Below, in pieces: positions 43,813 through 54,560 of a DNA stretch of 54,560 nt; position 1 is the first letter of the stretch; each line of letters opens with the position of its first letter. Source of the DNA: Carex sylvatica (lineage: Eukaryota > Streptophyta > Magnoliopsida > Poales > Cyperaceae); contig CAXKVR010000493.1 of the NCBI GenBank assembly GCA_964058845.1, positions 1-54,560 on the forward strand, written 5' to 3'. The position numbers and the translations under genes are program-made. The notes beneath the pieces were generated by a model. It was not told the DNA's origin, made no database searches, and saw only the letters and a list, made by a program, of their open reading frames with translations.

Positions 43813-44139
43813 ACTTTTGTAGCTTGTTAGGGAAGAAGAAATATTGATCAAGATGTGTATTAATTATAAGAAAAAAAAGAAGGAAATTTGGTATCAGTCC
43901 AGAAATGTTGGCTAAATTAAAATGGATGATCAGTGGTTAGTTCTAGCTAGAAGCATTTCTCTCTTTGTAACAGTTGCTGGTCGTTTGAAGCAAAAGCTTT
44001 TGCTCAGCAAGAGCATTAATTTTCCATCTCATTATATGTTCTGCATTCAGAAATTATTTCATTTACAAGCTCAATTCACAGATAACTGTGAATGTATGGA
44101 ATGTTGAAATGCTATTTGCAAGGATCTAATACTCATGAA
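43813..44139. other. 3' flank of the CKX gene
   Basis: Presumed 3' UTR and downstream DNA; A-rich stretch at about 43869-43884. Nothing else seen. Confidence 0.5.
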
Positions 44140-44272
44140 AAAGGTAAATTGCATAGGATATTACCAGAGCAGTTTCGGCTTAATGCAGAGCACATATTAT
44201 ATAATCAAAACAGTCTTGCATATAGTTAATGCGTTGCATAAAGCCAGAACTGCTCTGCTAAATACTGTACTT
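44140..44272. repeat. Short hairpin element, family G, copy 3
   Basis: GATATTACCAGAGCAGTTTC followed by GGCTTAATGC on the left pairs with GCATAAAGCCAGAACTGCTC on the right. It is the strongest stem of the family in this window, about 30 bp with few mismatches. Confidence 0.6.
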
Positions 44273-44305
44273 GTTAATTTGATTTTAACGGCAAATGGAG
44301 ATCAG

Positions 44306-44643
44306 CAGTGGTGGACCCAGCATAGACTGGGGAGGGTCTGGATTTTGAGTTTTAGTGATGATTTATCGATACCGATCGATTCTACCTTCCTCTGGAATTT
44401 TTTTTGCCCCTCTAATTGTTTAATTTATAATTCGGGTTAAATTTAGTATTAAAATCATAATAAATTTCTAGAATTATAATTGGTAATTAGAATTATAAGT
44501 TAAAATATTAAAAATTACAAGTTAGAATATTAGAAAATATAAGTCAAAGTATTGCTTTTTATTGAGTATCCAATTAATTAATGAATTTAAATTCGATTCG
44601 ATAATTTTTTATTCCCCTGATGAAAATCTTAGCTCCGTCCCTG
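44306..44643 (-). mobile_element. hAT-like non-autonomous element, family D, complete copy
   Basis: It starts CAGTGGTGGACCCAGC and ends GCTCCGTCCCTG, which are inverse at the tips. The flanking octamers GAGATCAG and AAAATCAT agree at five of eight bases. The interior is very AT-rich and matches copies at 36950 and 53329. No coding capacity. Confidence 0.6.
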
Positions 44644-45047
44644 AAAATCATAGCAATCATTCATTCATTCATGAAAGAAAATGATATCCATAATAGTATT
44701 CATATTTCAGTGAAGTTGACATGTTAGATTAGACCTATAATTTGAGGTCTCCTAGTGCATGCAAATCACAATCTGATTTGGAGGTTTAATCCTAAAAGTT
44801 GGCATGAATACATGACAGCCTGGATGTGGCCATCAATTCTGTCATGATTCATGTTTTGACATCTCTACGGCCTGAATGCACGTTGTGCTTTCATGATGTG
44901 TAAAATTAAAGGATATAAACATGCTTCAAAATAATTGATACCTACCTACTTTTATTCTTGATGCACAATACAGTACAGTGCAATGTAATCAAATTAAAAA
45001 GAATAAAATTTATATTTCCCAAATGTACAAATGACTTGCTGTAGAGT
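44644..45047. other. Intergenic, nothing recognised
   Basis: No gene. The octamer TGTAGAGT at 45040-45047 is the left target duplication of the next element. Confidence 0.45.
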
Positions 45048-45397
45048 TAGGGGTGAAAAAGATACATGGATATTCGATATTCAAATATTTGTGTGAATAA
45101 GAATACTAATATGATATGATTTTATTTTAATTATCTGTATTCAAATAGTAGATATATACTATATATTTTAATAAATATTATAAATTTTTTTTTTATTAAC
45201 TAGCATAATTAGATAAATATTACGAACTTTAACATCTTTTAATATATTTTTATATTATTTTAATAAATATCCGATCTGATTCAGATCTATATCCGTATTC
45301 GTTTGATATCCGCTCTGTATCTCCGGAAAAAAAAAAAAAGAGATATGGACATGGTTTTACCACTATCCGCTTTGTATCCGCTCTATTTTCACCCCTA
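45048..45397. mobile_element. hAT-like non-autonomous element, complete
   Basis: TAGGGGTGAAAAAGATACAT and the inverse of TATCCGCTCTATTTTCACCC plus CTA form the ends. Octamers TGTAGAGT (45040-45047) and TGTATAGT (45398-45405) flank it with one mismatch. TATCCG/GGATAT motifs repeat near the ends. A truncated relative lies at 33063-33252. Confidence 0.75.
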
Positions 45398-46431
45398 TGT
45401 ATAGTTGAGGATTTTTTTTAGAAATAAAATTTTAGTTATTCAGATTTTTTCATTCATCATGACTACAAATTTATCCGAAAACTGCTGGGACAACACAATT
45501 AGTGCGTTTTGAGGAGCTCGTCTTTGATGGAATCGCACCAGATGGAGTTCAATATATTTTTGGAAGAAAAAAACAATAAATTCCTTTTCAGAAGATTTTT
45601 GTATTTTATTAAAAATAAAATTATGGTTGAGACATGATTTTTTTTTAAATAAAAAGAAAATCATAGTTGAGACTTGAGAGTAAAGAGTGAGGGGAGGCAT
45701 GGCAGCAGATGAAAAAACAAAATTGTTGATAAATCCTTGGGTTGGTATGATTTTTGGTTAATTTCTCTAACTATTCTGTATATATATATTTAGAACCTTT
45801 GGCTTTTAAACTATTTTTTTTGTATGTCTTCAGTACATATAATTCGCGCGTTAGTAGGTGAGTTTTCCTTTTAACCTTAAAAAAGGCTTAATTTATGTGG
45901 CGGCCTAAGCTTTACCAATGCTTCTTTGTTTGTATAAAAATCATAAAAGATGTCCTTTTATTTGTATGAACAATTCATATCTTTTCATGAACTTTTATTT
46001 AAAAAATGATTTTTTTAAATTGGTCATTTTAGATCAACCTTTCGTAATTTAGAATTATTGTAACCATGTCGCTAGACTGTCTAGATTTAAAATGAAGGAT
46101 CAAAGGAAAGGAAAAGTAGACATTGATGGGTGCCAATATTAATTAGTATATATAAATTCCGAATCATCATCAATGTTGTAATTTTATACAGTTCAGAGTA
46201 GGTCCCATGTCCATCGGACCTATTTTGGTGCGATTGGTTTAATCGCTGTTCAATCTGCATTAAGACGCGTGCACTCCTATTGAATTCGTGCATATATCTA
46301 CTTCATTTTACGTGTGCACCAATCTTAATGCTGATCGGACGGTTTTAGAGTTAGTTGGAGCCAAAAGTAGATCTGACGTCTATCAGACCTAATCCAATCT
46401 CAATTTTATATACTGTGATTTTTCTATTAGA
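45398..46431. other. Intergenic, nothing recognised
   Basis: AT-rich DNA; the short open frames at 45440-45700 and 46087-46293 have no recognisable protein. Confidence 0.45.
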
Positions 46432-46549
46432 GTAGAACTAGGGTGTTCTTAAGCTCACCAAAGTGTTTGGTGAGCTTAACTCCAAAATTCATCAAATCTG
46501 TTTCAAATGACGAATTCGAACCATTGGAACCCGCCTACCTTATGAGTGA

Positions 46550-47845
46550 TGTTGGAACTAATGGGGGTTGGCACCGCTTAATTGGCTCTTAAAAACTGAA
46601 AATAATTGCAATTGAAAGTAAATATATGAGTTTAGAGAGAATTGACACGCGGAGTGATAACGGAGTTCAGCAAAACAAAGACCTACGTCTCCGGGGCGTC
46701 GCAACCTCTTCTAGGTGTGCCTATCTATTACCCAATATGAAAGGATTATAACTCGTGAGCCGGTGAGCCATTACAACCAAGGAAAGTCACACTACCAACT
46801 AGAGATGAGTGCCGGCGAGCCCTTACAACCAAAGAAAGTCACACGAGTAACTCAAGAAGGAGAGAACGAAGTCTAAAAGTAAAATCTTCACAAGAAAAAC
46901 ACTCAAAAGCTCACTCTAACATAATCTAACTCAAGATTAGTGAAGTGCATTTGAGGTTATTTAGGGATATTGAAGTTTAAAGCTCTCACAACAATGGAGG
47001 AACTCTAACTCACTGGAAAATATGATTTTACAGTTTCAGAGGTGGCTAGGTTGAGTGGAGAAGAGACCCCACTGCCCTATTTATAGAGATAGTTTCAGAA
47101 AGAGCAAATTGACCTAAAACGTTACAGACGTTTTATAAAACGTTATAACGTTTTAGCTTAATTTTGAATTTAGGTTTTCTTTTTCTGCGAGATTGATCCA
47201 ATCGTTACAACGATTTTAAAACGTTATGTAACAATTTTCACTGACTCAAATTTGATCAAAAAACAGGAATTTCTGAAGCTCAGATTTAATTAAAACGTTA
47301 CAACTTTTGTCAAACGTTACAACGATGATTTAAGTAAATCGTTGTAACTATTGACAAACGTTACAACGTTTGTTTCTTGAATTTTAAATTTTGATACAGC
47401 TGTACTTAACGTTCTGACATTTCTAAAATGTTACAATGTTTAATAAATCGTTGCAACATTTCAAGTTATTTCTGTACAGCTATGCTTCAGCAGTTCTGAC
47501 ATTCCTAAAACGTTATAACGTTTGGTAAATCGTTATAACGTTTTAAGTTATTTCTGAGATCGATCAAGCTGTTTCTTGCTGAAAATATTACAACATTTTA
47601 AAAACATTATCAATGTTTGTCCCCTGTTTGAACAACCTCGAATATATTTTACCAAGTTTAAGATTTTACAATTTATATTTTTGATATGTGTCTTCATGAT
47701 TTCTTCAGTCCAAGTATTTTATATTGCAATTCTATTTGACTTGAACCTACATATCTTTCAAAAATAGAAGAAATTGTAAAATTCAATAATTGTATGTTTT
47801 GCAAATTAGTTAAATAGACGAAAAAGATTATTGCTACAACCAACA
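46550..47845 (-). repeat. 3' LTR (element on - strand) of the gag-only element
   Basis: 1296 bp. The segment 47110-47620 is dense in AACGTT and CGTTATAACG motifs. It lacks one unit of about 80 bp that is present in the other LTR. Confidence 0.88.
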
Positions 47846-47858
47846 ATCTCCCCCTTTT
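47846..47858 (-). other. Polypurine tract of the gag-only element
   Basis: On the - strand, AAAAGGGGGAGAT abuts the LTR start TGTTGG. A similar purine string lies further in at about 47964-47975. Confidence 0.8.
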
Positions 47859-48798
47859 GACGATTTGCAAAAACATACAATGCGAGTAAGTGCATAAATC
47901 AAATTTTATTCAAATTTGGTTTACCCAATTGTTATTTTGCATGTGTAGCAATTGGTACCAATTTCTCCCCCTTTTGAAAATCGACGAAAGGAAGAAAAAT
48001 TAGCACATTTTTCAAGTGCTGCCCCTCAAAATATGCACTCCCCCCCTCAATTTAGCAATATAATATCGATAAATCATAAATTAAATATAATTGAGGGTTT
48101 ACTCTAACAATTTACGTGATTGTTAATAGACAAATTAATTCATGCATATCACAATGCATATAAGTCAATTCATTTCATGCATTTCAACATATCATATAAC
48201 TTATCAAGATTTTAAAATTTTATAATTTAACCATTGACAAATTATCAATTCATACAATTCATATAAATTTTTATATCTCATACATATCAACATCAATAAA
48301 CAAATTTTCAAGATATAGCAATTCAAACAAATCAAGCAAATGATATTTTTGTATTTAAACCTCTACTAAACCATCAATTCATAAAATCCAATAATTTTGC
48401 AATTTAATCAAGGATTTTTAGAAATTATTATAGCACTAGTGTTGTCACACATAATTGGTACGTTGCAGAAGTGAATTTCATAATAATTTAGAGTTTGGAT
48501 AATTCATAATATTTGTGTGCAATAACTATCAATGATCCAAGTATCTTCTTTATGAGTTACAATCAAACACATTTACAAAAGTATATATTAATTATTTTTG
48601 GGTGAATAACTAACATATACCTTGATTAATCTCCCATTTTGTTTTTGGGAATTATGAATTTTGGAGAGATTATCTTTGAAATTAAGCTAGTTTAGCTTTA
48701 GGAACCCAAACAACATTTGAGTTGTTGTTTTCAATCCTAAATCTACACTCTAAAGAGGTATGACAAATTTTACATCAATAATTGCAAAATATAATTGA
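47859..48798. other. Non-coding internal region of the gag-only element
   Basis: AT-rich, with no pol motif on either strand where an autonomous copia element would carry its coding region. Confidence 0.6.
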
Positions 48799-50090
48799 TT
48801 ATTCTCGAATAATAAAATCTTGTGCATAAGTGGCAAGATAATTGCATTTTACTTTTAGTTTATTCTTTTGATTATCGAGAAGAGACCTCAATTTAATTTC
48901 ATCCCTATGTGTTTGATCCTTATCAAAAGTGCCATTTGTATCATCAATTTTTAAATCAAAATCATTATTTTCAAGTTCTAGATATACCTCATTGGTGGAG
49001 CTTGTTGATGCTTCACTTGAATCATTCAAGTCCATCTTCTTGTTCTTATTTGTGGTAATATTTGTTAGGATTTCAATAGTTTTATTGTTGGTGATGCTCT
49101 TGTCGACAACAATTGTTGAAGGACCTTCATCTACATTTGCCACCAATGCAAGATTGAACTCTTCTTCGTATTTCGACTCCGTGTCGAATTCCTCCACCTC
49201 GCTCTCGTCGGAAAAAGAAGCTTGCATTGCTTTCGTCTTTTTACTCCCTTTGTACCCATCATACTTTTGTCATGGCATTCAGTCATTTTTTCCTTCACCA
49301 TCCATGTTCTTCATATGTGAAAATAGTTCTAAGATGTTTAGATGATGTGCCCCTTTCTATGGCATGCAAAGCATATTACCCGTTTGTTTATGTTGCGGTT
49401 TTGTGCCAAAAATGCTACGGATTTTGATTTTGATTTTGATTTTGACTTTTGCTTTAGCTTGACGGATTGTTGAAGTTTCTCTTCAAAACTTCGAAAGTGC
49501 GCATAGAGATCATCCGGTGTGAATGATTCGTTTGTCCTTTGGATTGCTTCTAAGGCACTCACCAAGCCTTCCCACCTAGGCCTCCTAAGCATGACTCTTA
49601 GTAGTTTTTCTATAATTTTATCGTTAGAAAGCGGTTCTCCCATTTCAATAAATTTATTTTGGATATGCATAAGTCCATTATACATATCCTCAATGCTTTC
49701 ACCATCCTCAACCTTAAAGTTTTTAAATTTGGCTTCTAAACCGGTTATCTTGGTACGTTTAATTTGGGTGTCTCTCATACTGGTTTACAAGAGCATCCCA
49801 CATTTCTTTTGCGGTTGAGAAACTACCAAAGATTGAGACAACCGATTTACTAACTAAGTTAAATATGGTATTGGTTGCAAGATCATTGTCTTTCTTAGTT
49901 TGTTTGAATTCGGGAGTCTCGATTTTAGAATTATCGGCACTATTGGTAGGAATAGGGGTGAATTTTGATGTATGTCCCTTGTCAACCACATACCATATTT
50001 GAAGAATGTTTAGGTAATTTTCATGGTTTTCTTTCAATGCATAAAATTGTTGGTTGTATTACCGAAAATTAGGGGTTCTTTCACACATCT
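48799..50090 (-). pseudogene. Decayed gag of the copia-like element
   Basis: On the - strand it starts MASYRCVKEPLIF at about 50090. The frame meets an early stop at the position of a Trp seen in the other copy, then shifts. Open parts follow: 50037-49759 (ILQIWYVVDKGHTSKF), 49778-49338 (EDMYNGLMHIQNKFIEMGE, then the first part of a zinc knuckle, CFACHRKGH) and 49227-48799, an acidic Asn/Ser-rich stretch starting MQASFSDESEVEEFDTE. The order matches UBN2/CCHC-type copia gag. A stop cuts the knuckle at 49338, so it is non-functional. Confidence 0.82.
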
Positions 50091-50152
50091 ATAGGATGCC
50101 ATTTTCCATGTTAATCTAACTCAAACTAAATGAGTCTTAATTTGAGCAACTT

Positions 50153-50164
50153 GCTCTGATACCA
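50153..50164 (-). other. Primer-binding site of the gag-only element
   Basis: The - strand reads TGGTATCAGAGC three bases inside the LTR, complementary to initiator tRNA-Met, as in the other two LTR elements of this window. Confidence 0.88.
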
Positions 50165-50167
50165 CTT

Positions 50168-51534
50168 TGTTGGAACTAATAGGGGTTGGCACCGCTTAAT
50201 TGGCTCTTAAAAGCTGAAAATAATCACAATTGAAAGTAAATAAATGAGTTTAGAGAGAAGTGACACGCGGGGTGATAACATAGTTTGGCAAAACAAAGGC
50301 CTACATCTCTGGGGCGTTGCAACCTCTTCTAGGTGCGCCTATCTATTACCCAATATGAAAGGATTATAACTCGTGAGCCGGTGAGCCATTACAACCAAGG
50401 GAAGTCACACTACCAACTAGAGATGAGTGTCGGCGAGCTCTTACAACAAAAGGAAGTCACACGAGCAACTAAAGAAGGAGAGAACAAAATCTCAAAGTAA
50501 AATATCTACTAGAGAAACACTCAAAAGCTCACTCTAACCTAATCTAACTCAAGATTAGTGAAGTGGATTTGAGGTTGTTTAGGGATATTGAAGTTTAAAT
50601 CTCTTATTACAATGGAGGAACTCTAGCTCACAGAAAATAGGCTTTTGCAGTTTGAGAGGCGGCTAGGTTGAGTGGGGAAGAGACCCCACTGCCCTATTTA
50701 TAGGGACAGCTCCAGAAAGAGCAAATTGACCTAAAACATTACAGACGTTTTATAAAACGTTTTAGCTTAATTTTTAATTTAGATTTTTTTTTTCTGCGAG
50801 ATTGATCCAATCGTTATAACGATTTTAAAACGTTACGTAATGATTTGCACTAACTCAAACTTGATCAAAAAAAGAATTTCTGAATCTCAGATTTAATTAA
50901 AACGTTACAACTTTTATCAAACGTTACAACAATGATTTAAGTAAATCGTTGTAAGTATTGACTAACATTACAACGTTTATTTCTTGAATTTTAAATTTTG
51001 ATACAGCTGTACTTAACGTTCTGACATTATTAAAACGTTACAACATTTGGAAAACCGTTACAATGTTTCAAGTTATTTCTGTACAGTTATGCTTCAGCAG
51101 TTCTGACATTTCTAAAACATTACAACGTTTGGTAAATCATTCCAAAATTTCAAGTTGTTTCTGTACAGCTGTGCTTCAGCAGTTCTGACATTCATAAAAC
51201 GTTATAACGTTTGGTAAATCGTTATAACGTTTTAAATTGTTTATGAATTCGATCAAACTGTTTCTTCCTGAAAACGTTACAACGTTTTAAAAATGTTACC
51301 AACGTTTGTCCCCTGTTTAAACAATATCGAATACATTTTACCAAGTTTAAGATTTTACAATTTATATTTTTGATAAGTGTCTTCATGATTTTTTCAGTCC
51401 AAGTATTCCATATTGCAATTCTATTTGACTTGAACCTACATATCTTTCAAAAATAGAAGAAATCGTAAAATTCAATAATTGTATATTTTGCAAATTAGTC
51501 AAATAGACGAAAAAGATTATTGCTACAACCAACA
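50168..51534 (-). repeat. 5' LTR (element on - strand) of the gag-only element
   Basis: 1367 bp. It carries the AACGTT-rich block, a TATA-like CTATAAATAGGG on the - strand near 50692-50703, and an extra tandem copy of about 80 bp (TGTACAG-T-TGCTTCAGCAG at about 51081 and 51162). Confidence 0.88.
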
Positions 51535-51832
51535 AGTGATGCGTTTATATGTGAAAATTTTAAACATTCGAATTAATTTAGTATAAAGCCAATCGGTCAA
51601 AATTAGAAGGTTAATAAATTAATTTTAGTGCATTTATTTTTTGAACATTTTTTGACCGCTTGACTTTATACTAAATTAATTCAAATGTTTAAAATTTTTA
51701 CATGTAGACGCATCACTCGAAAGATAAACGGGTTTCAACTGTTCAAATTCATCATTTGAAACCGATTTGATGGATTTTAGAGTTTACCTCACCAAACACT
51801 TTGGTGAACTTAAGAACACCCTAGTTCTACAT

Positions 51833-53328
51833 TACATGTTGTTGTCTCGAAATATGATAAATATCATCATCAATGGTGAACTTTAGTTTGGTGTTCGATC
51901 TTATTCAAAATTTAAGAGCACATAATTCACAAAAATTTTAAGTTATTCGTGTGAATCTTAATGCATATTGAACGATTATAATCTGACATCAGACATAATT
52001 TGATCTGAGATATATCCATCAAACTGTCCTCAATTTCTTTAATATAATTCTCAGCCGAAAGCATCCAAGTAGCTTTAAACCTGTATCTTTTACACAAGCA
52101 GTATTATCTTAGCAAACATTATTTTTATAATAAAAAGAAATTAATGATTTGAAAAGAGCATTTGGTAACACGATGCCGAGCCATGCAAAAAGCGCAAAAG
52201 CAATTCTGCAAAGGCTCGTTGATCTCTCCTTTTAGCTGCTGTACGCAGCATTGTTCAATAAAGGAGGAATCTTTATTAAGTGTACAAACAATATTATTAC
52301 TTATCACTAATTTTGTGCTTATCTTTTACTAATCACTAATAAGATTCTCCAAATCAACCTACCTTTATTTGTATACATGTAATCACTAATGCTTAACATC
52401 TACGTTAAAGTCATCTCCGAAGAAAAAAAAAATGAAATGCTTTTTGTGCCATTTAGTCTTTGTTTTCTCCTGGATGAAACCTCGTTTGATTTTTTGAAAA
52501 ATATTTATTAGAATCAATTTCAGCACAAATTTCCAGATTCAAGGTACAAACGGTTGAATTGCTCAATGTGATTTTCTTAAACTAAAATTTCAATATATAT
52601 TTTTTTTAGAATTTTTTTCATTACTTATCTGGATATGTAGAAAATTTGTAAATATATATATATATAAAGATTTTGGACTAACCAACAGCACTTGTTTCTC
52701 TCAATTTTAAAAAATATTAGAAGATTTAAAAAAACAAATGTAAAGTACTGTGTTCAAGGAGATTTTCATATGGAGCCAACAATACATATAGAATTGATTA
52801 CATATTTTTCGGTCGCTTATCTTTAAAGCTAATATAAGAAAAACTTGATGTCACATAATTAATACGCCGTAATTTGATTTACATCACCTTACAACATTTG
52901 ATTAAAATTTATTTTTACGTGACGTACGTAACATGACTAAAATGATGAGTGATAATTATGTCATGTGAATTATCACATTTAATTATTCTTTTAAAGTTTT
53001 AAGTTAATTCACATATGACATGACTGGATCAGTTAGCGTGAGGCGACATTTTTTTATTAAAAAAAACATATCATGTGAGTCACGTCACTTGACATACTTG
53101 TGACATGTCGTGACAAAAGTTATAACAACATGACTAATTTTCTTCACTGTATAAAACTATACATAGTTATAAGTTGTGAATATTTATTATATATTCAGCA
53201 AAAAGTTTTGTAGTAATTAAATTAATAATTTAATATGTTCGATTCTTTGTTGTAGATAATTGAGATTTAGAATTTGTTTATCAATTTAAATATTCATATA
53301 TGGAATTTCTCGAAATATTTTATAGCAT
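51833..53328. other. Intergenic, nothing recognised
   Basis: AT-rich DNA; (AT)n near 52653-52667. Short repeats of CATGTGA/GACATG type lie at 52960-53130. No gene. Confidence 0.45.
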
Positions 53329-53657
53329 GTGCAGAAGCATATTCAGATTTTTCATGAGGTAATAAAAATATAGCAAATTGAGTTCAAATTCATTAGTTAA
53401 TCAGATACTAAATAAAAAATAATATTTTAACTTATAATTTTTTATACTATGACTTTTAATTTCTGATGCTCTAATAATTATAATTTAAGAAATTAATTTT
53501 AACTATAAATTTAACTCAAATTACAAATCAAAATTTGCAAAGAGGCAATTTTTTTGAAAAAAAGAGCAAAGACGATTTGGATCGAAAAATATTTATAAAA
53601 ATTTAAAATCCAGAGAAGACAATTGATCCCCTGATACTATGTGGGTCCGTCCTTGCA
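53329..53657 (+). mobile_element. hAT-like non-autonomous element, family D, copy with diverged left end
   Basis: TTTTTCATGAGG, TAGTTAATCAGATACTAAAT and AATTTAACTCAAATTACAAA follow the order of 44306-44643 read on its - strand. The right end GTGGGTCCGTCCTTG is well kept, the left end poorly. Confidence 0.55.
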
Positions 53658-54560
53658 TTTGGTAGTTAATTTGTGGCACGCAACGGGAGTCATCTAACAG
53701 CTCCTACATGGGGAGAGATGAAAATGTTAATATGATAATAATTTAATAATACAACGAGAAACAACTTATCAGTGATTAAATCTGGTCAAATCCGATTGTC
53801 AACGGAATGATCCAATAGAAGGGAGAATATAAATTTTGCCCGGCCCTGACATGCATGAAAAGTCTCGATCTCTCTCGTGTGAAGAGATCGTATCTGATTC
53901 TTCATGCAAATTTACCAGGTTTTTTACTGGGAAATGTAAAAGGTTGATTTAGTAGGTTATGGAGGTAGACGCCTACACACCTCTCTTTTACTTTTTTTTT
54001 TCACCGAGATAACTTACTTAATTGTACAAAAAATACTATATACTACACAAAAGCAACCTCAAAAGCAGAAACTTATGGCTTCCTCAAAAGAAAGAGCCCA
54101 AATAGATTCTCTGATTCTATCAATCCCCCATGCAATTATTTCGCCATAATGAAAAAACAGATTAAAGAAAACCAAAATAATACAAGATGTGTTGGGTTAT
54201 TCCGATTTTTTTTTAATTAGCACCTCAATTAATTCAAATTAAACAAACATCACTCATTCCTCCGAATTTCAAATTTCAGTTTTTAGCACCCATGTGTTCT
54301 CAATAAGTATACTATTTTTTTTGGTTATGTTTTGAATTGTTTGAAATATTTGAACTAAATTTTTTTTTCTGTCGTATTCTATTTTGTTTTGTGGCATTTA
54401 GAATTATATATACGCAAAAATTTGACAGTGAAATTGTAGAAAATAAAACACACTTGTTTAACAAATAAAATTTTGGACTAAATTTGAACTAAAAGTTACT
54501 ACAACAAATTATATGTACAATCTGAGCAGCGTTTTGTACTAAGTTGGTGCCAAATTGCTA
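53658..54560. other. Intergenic to the window edge, nothing recognised
   Basis: AT-rich, T runs near 53990 and 54200-54215. No exon or repeat end seen. Confidence 0.45.

Larger units (their letters stand above)
46550..51534 (-). mobile_element. Complete gag-only copia-like LTR retrotransposon (non-autonomous)
   Basis: It runs TGTTGG...CCAACA with target duplication AGTGA at 46545-46549 and 51535-51539. LTRs are 46550-47845 (1296 bp) and 50168-51534 (1367 bp). The element reads on the - strand: primer-binding site 50153-50164, gag remnants 50090 to 48799, polypurine tract 47846-47858. The internal part is only 2322 bp and shows no protease, integrase or reverse transcriptase. By eye the LTRs differ at roughly 25-30 of the first 350 positions, so it is far older than the gypsy element. 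Confidence 0.9.
46432..51832. repeat. MITE, family A, copy 3, split by an LTR retrotransposon
   Basis: The left part 46432-46549 begins GTAGAACTAGGGTGTTCTTA; the right part 51540-51832 ends with its inverse, CACCCTAGTTCTAC. Removing 46550-51534 and one target duplication leaves a family A MITE of about 410 bp, with CAAAGTGTTTGGTGAG at the left against CTCACCAAACACTTTGG at the right. Confidence 0.88.

Noticed and set aside
48929..49427. Open frames on the + strand of the gag-only element
   Set aside because: They are antisense shadows of the gag remnants on the - strand.

Overview
The window is nuclear DNA of a flowering plant. It is AT-rich, its protein-coding genes are split by short GT-AG introns, and the spaces between genes are filled with plant transposable elements. 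Codon use in the genes is only moderately GC-rich, so I do not think it is a grass, but the species cannot be named from the sequence.

Three host genes are supported, all on the + strand and about 19 kb apart. (1) 234-2117 is the 3' end of a DENN-domain gene (four last exons, 5' part outside the window). (2) 21361-22861 is a complete four-exon GROWTH-REGULATING FACTOR gene with QLQ and WRC domains and a miR396 site. (3) 40780-43812 is a complete four-exon cytokinin oxidase/dehydrogenase gene without a signal peptide, resembling the cytosolic CKX7 type. Most exons were placed by hand from splice sites and reading frame. GRF and CKX both bear on growth and cytokinin level, but nothing here shows that they are co-regulated.

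The rest is layered mobile DNA. 9577-15049 is a complete Ty3/gypsy element with 544-bp LTRs that differ at only two positions, yet its gag-pol carries three stops and two frameshifts. 46550-51534 is a complete gag-only, copia-like element on the - strand inserted into an older MITE; a truncated relative lies at 33253-35432 on the + strand. Around them I recognise several repeat families by comparing copies within the window: family A and B MITEs with long inverted arms, a Mutator-like 'CTAAATAGC' family (C), hAT-like elements with 8-bp duplications (families D and I, and those at 24484, 27949 and 45048), a 'CTCTGCATTAACG' MITE family (F), small hairpins (G), a CACTA-like element, a probable Helitron end, and a tRNA-derived SINE family with three copies. 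Many are nested, which allows relative dating.

No tRNA, rRNA, CRISPR or bacterial-type genes are seen. Intergenic stretches where I see nothing recognisable are listed as such.
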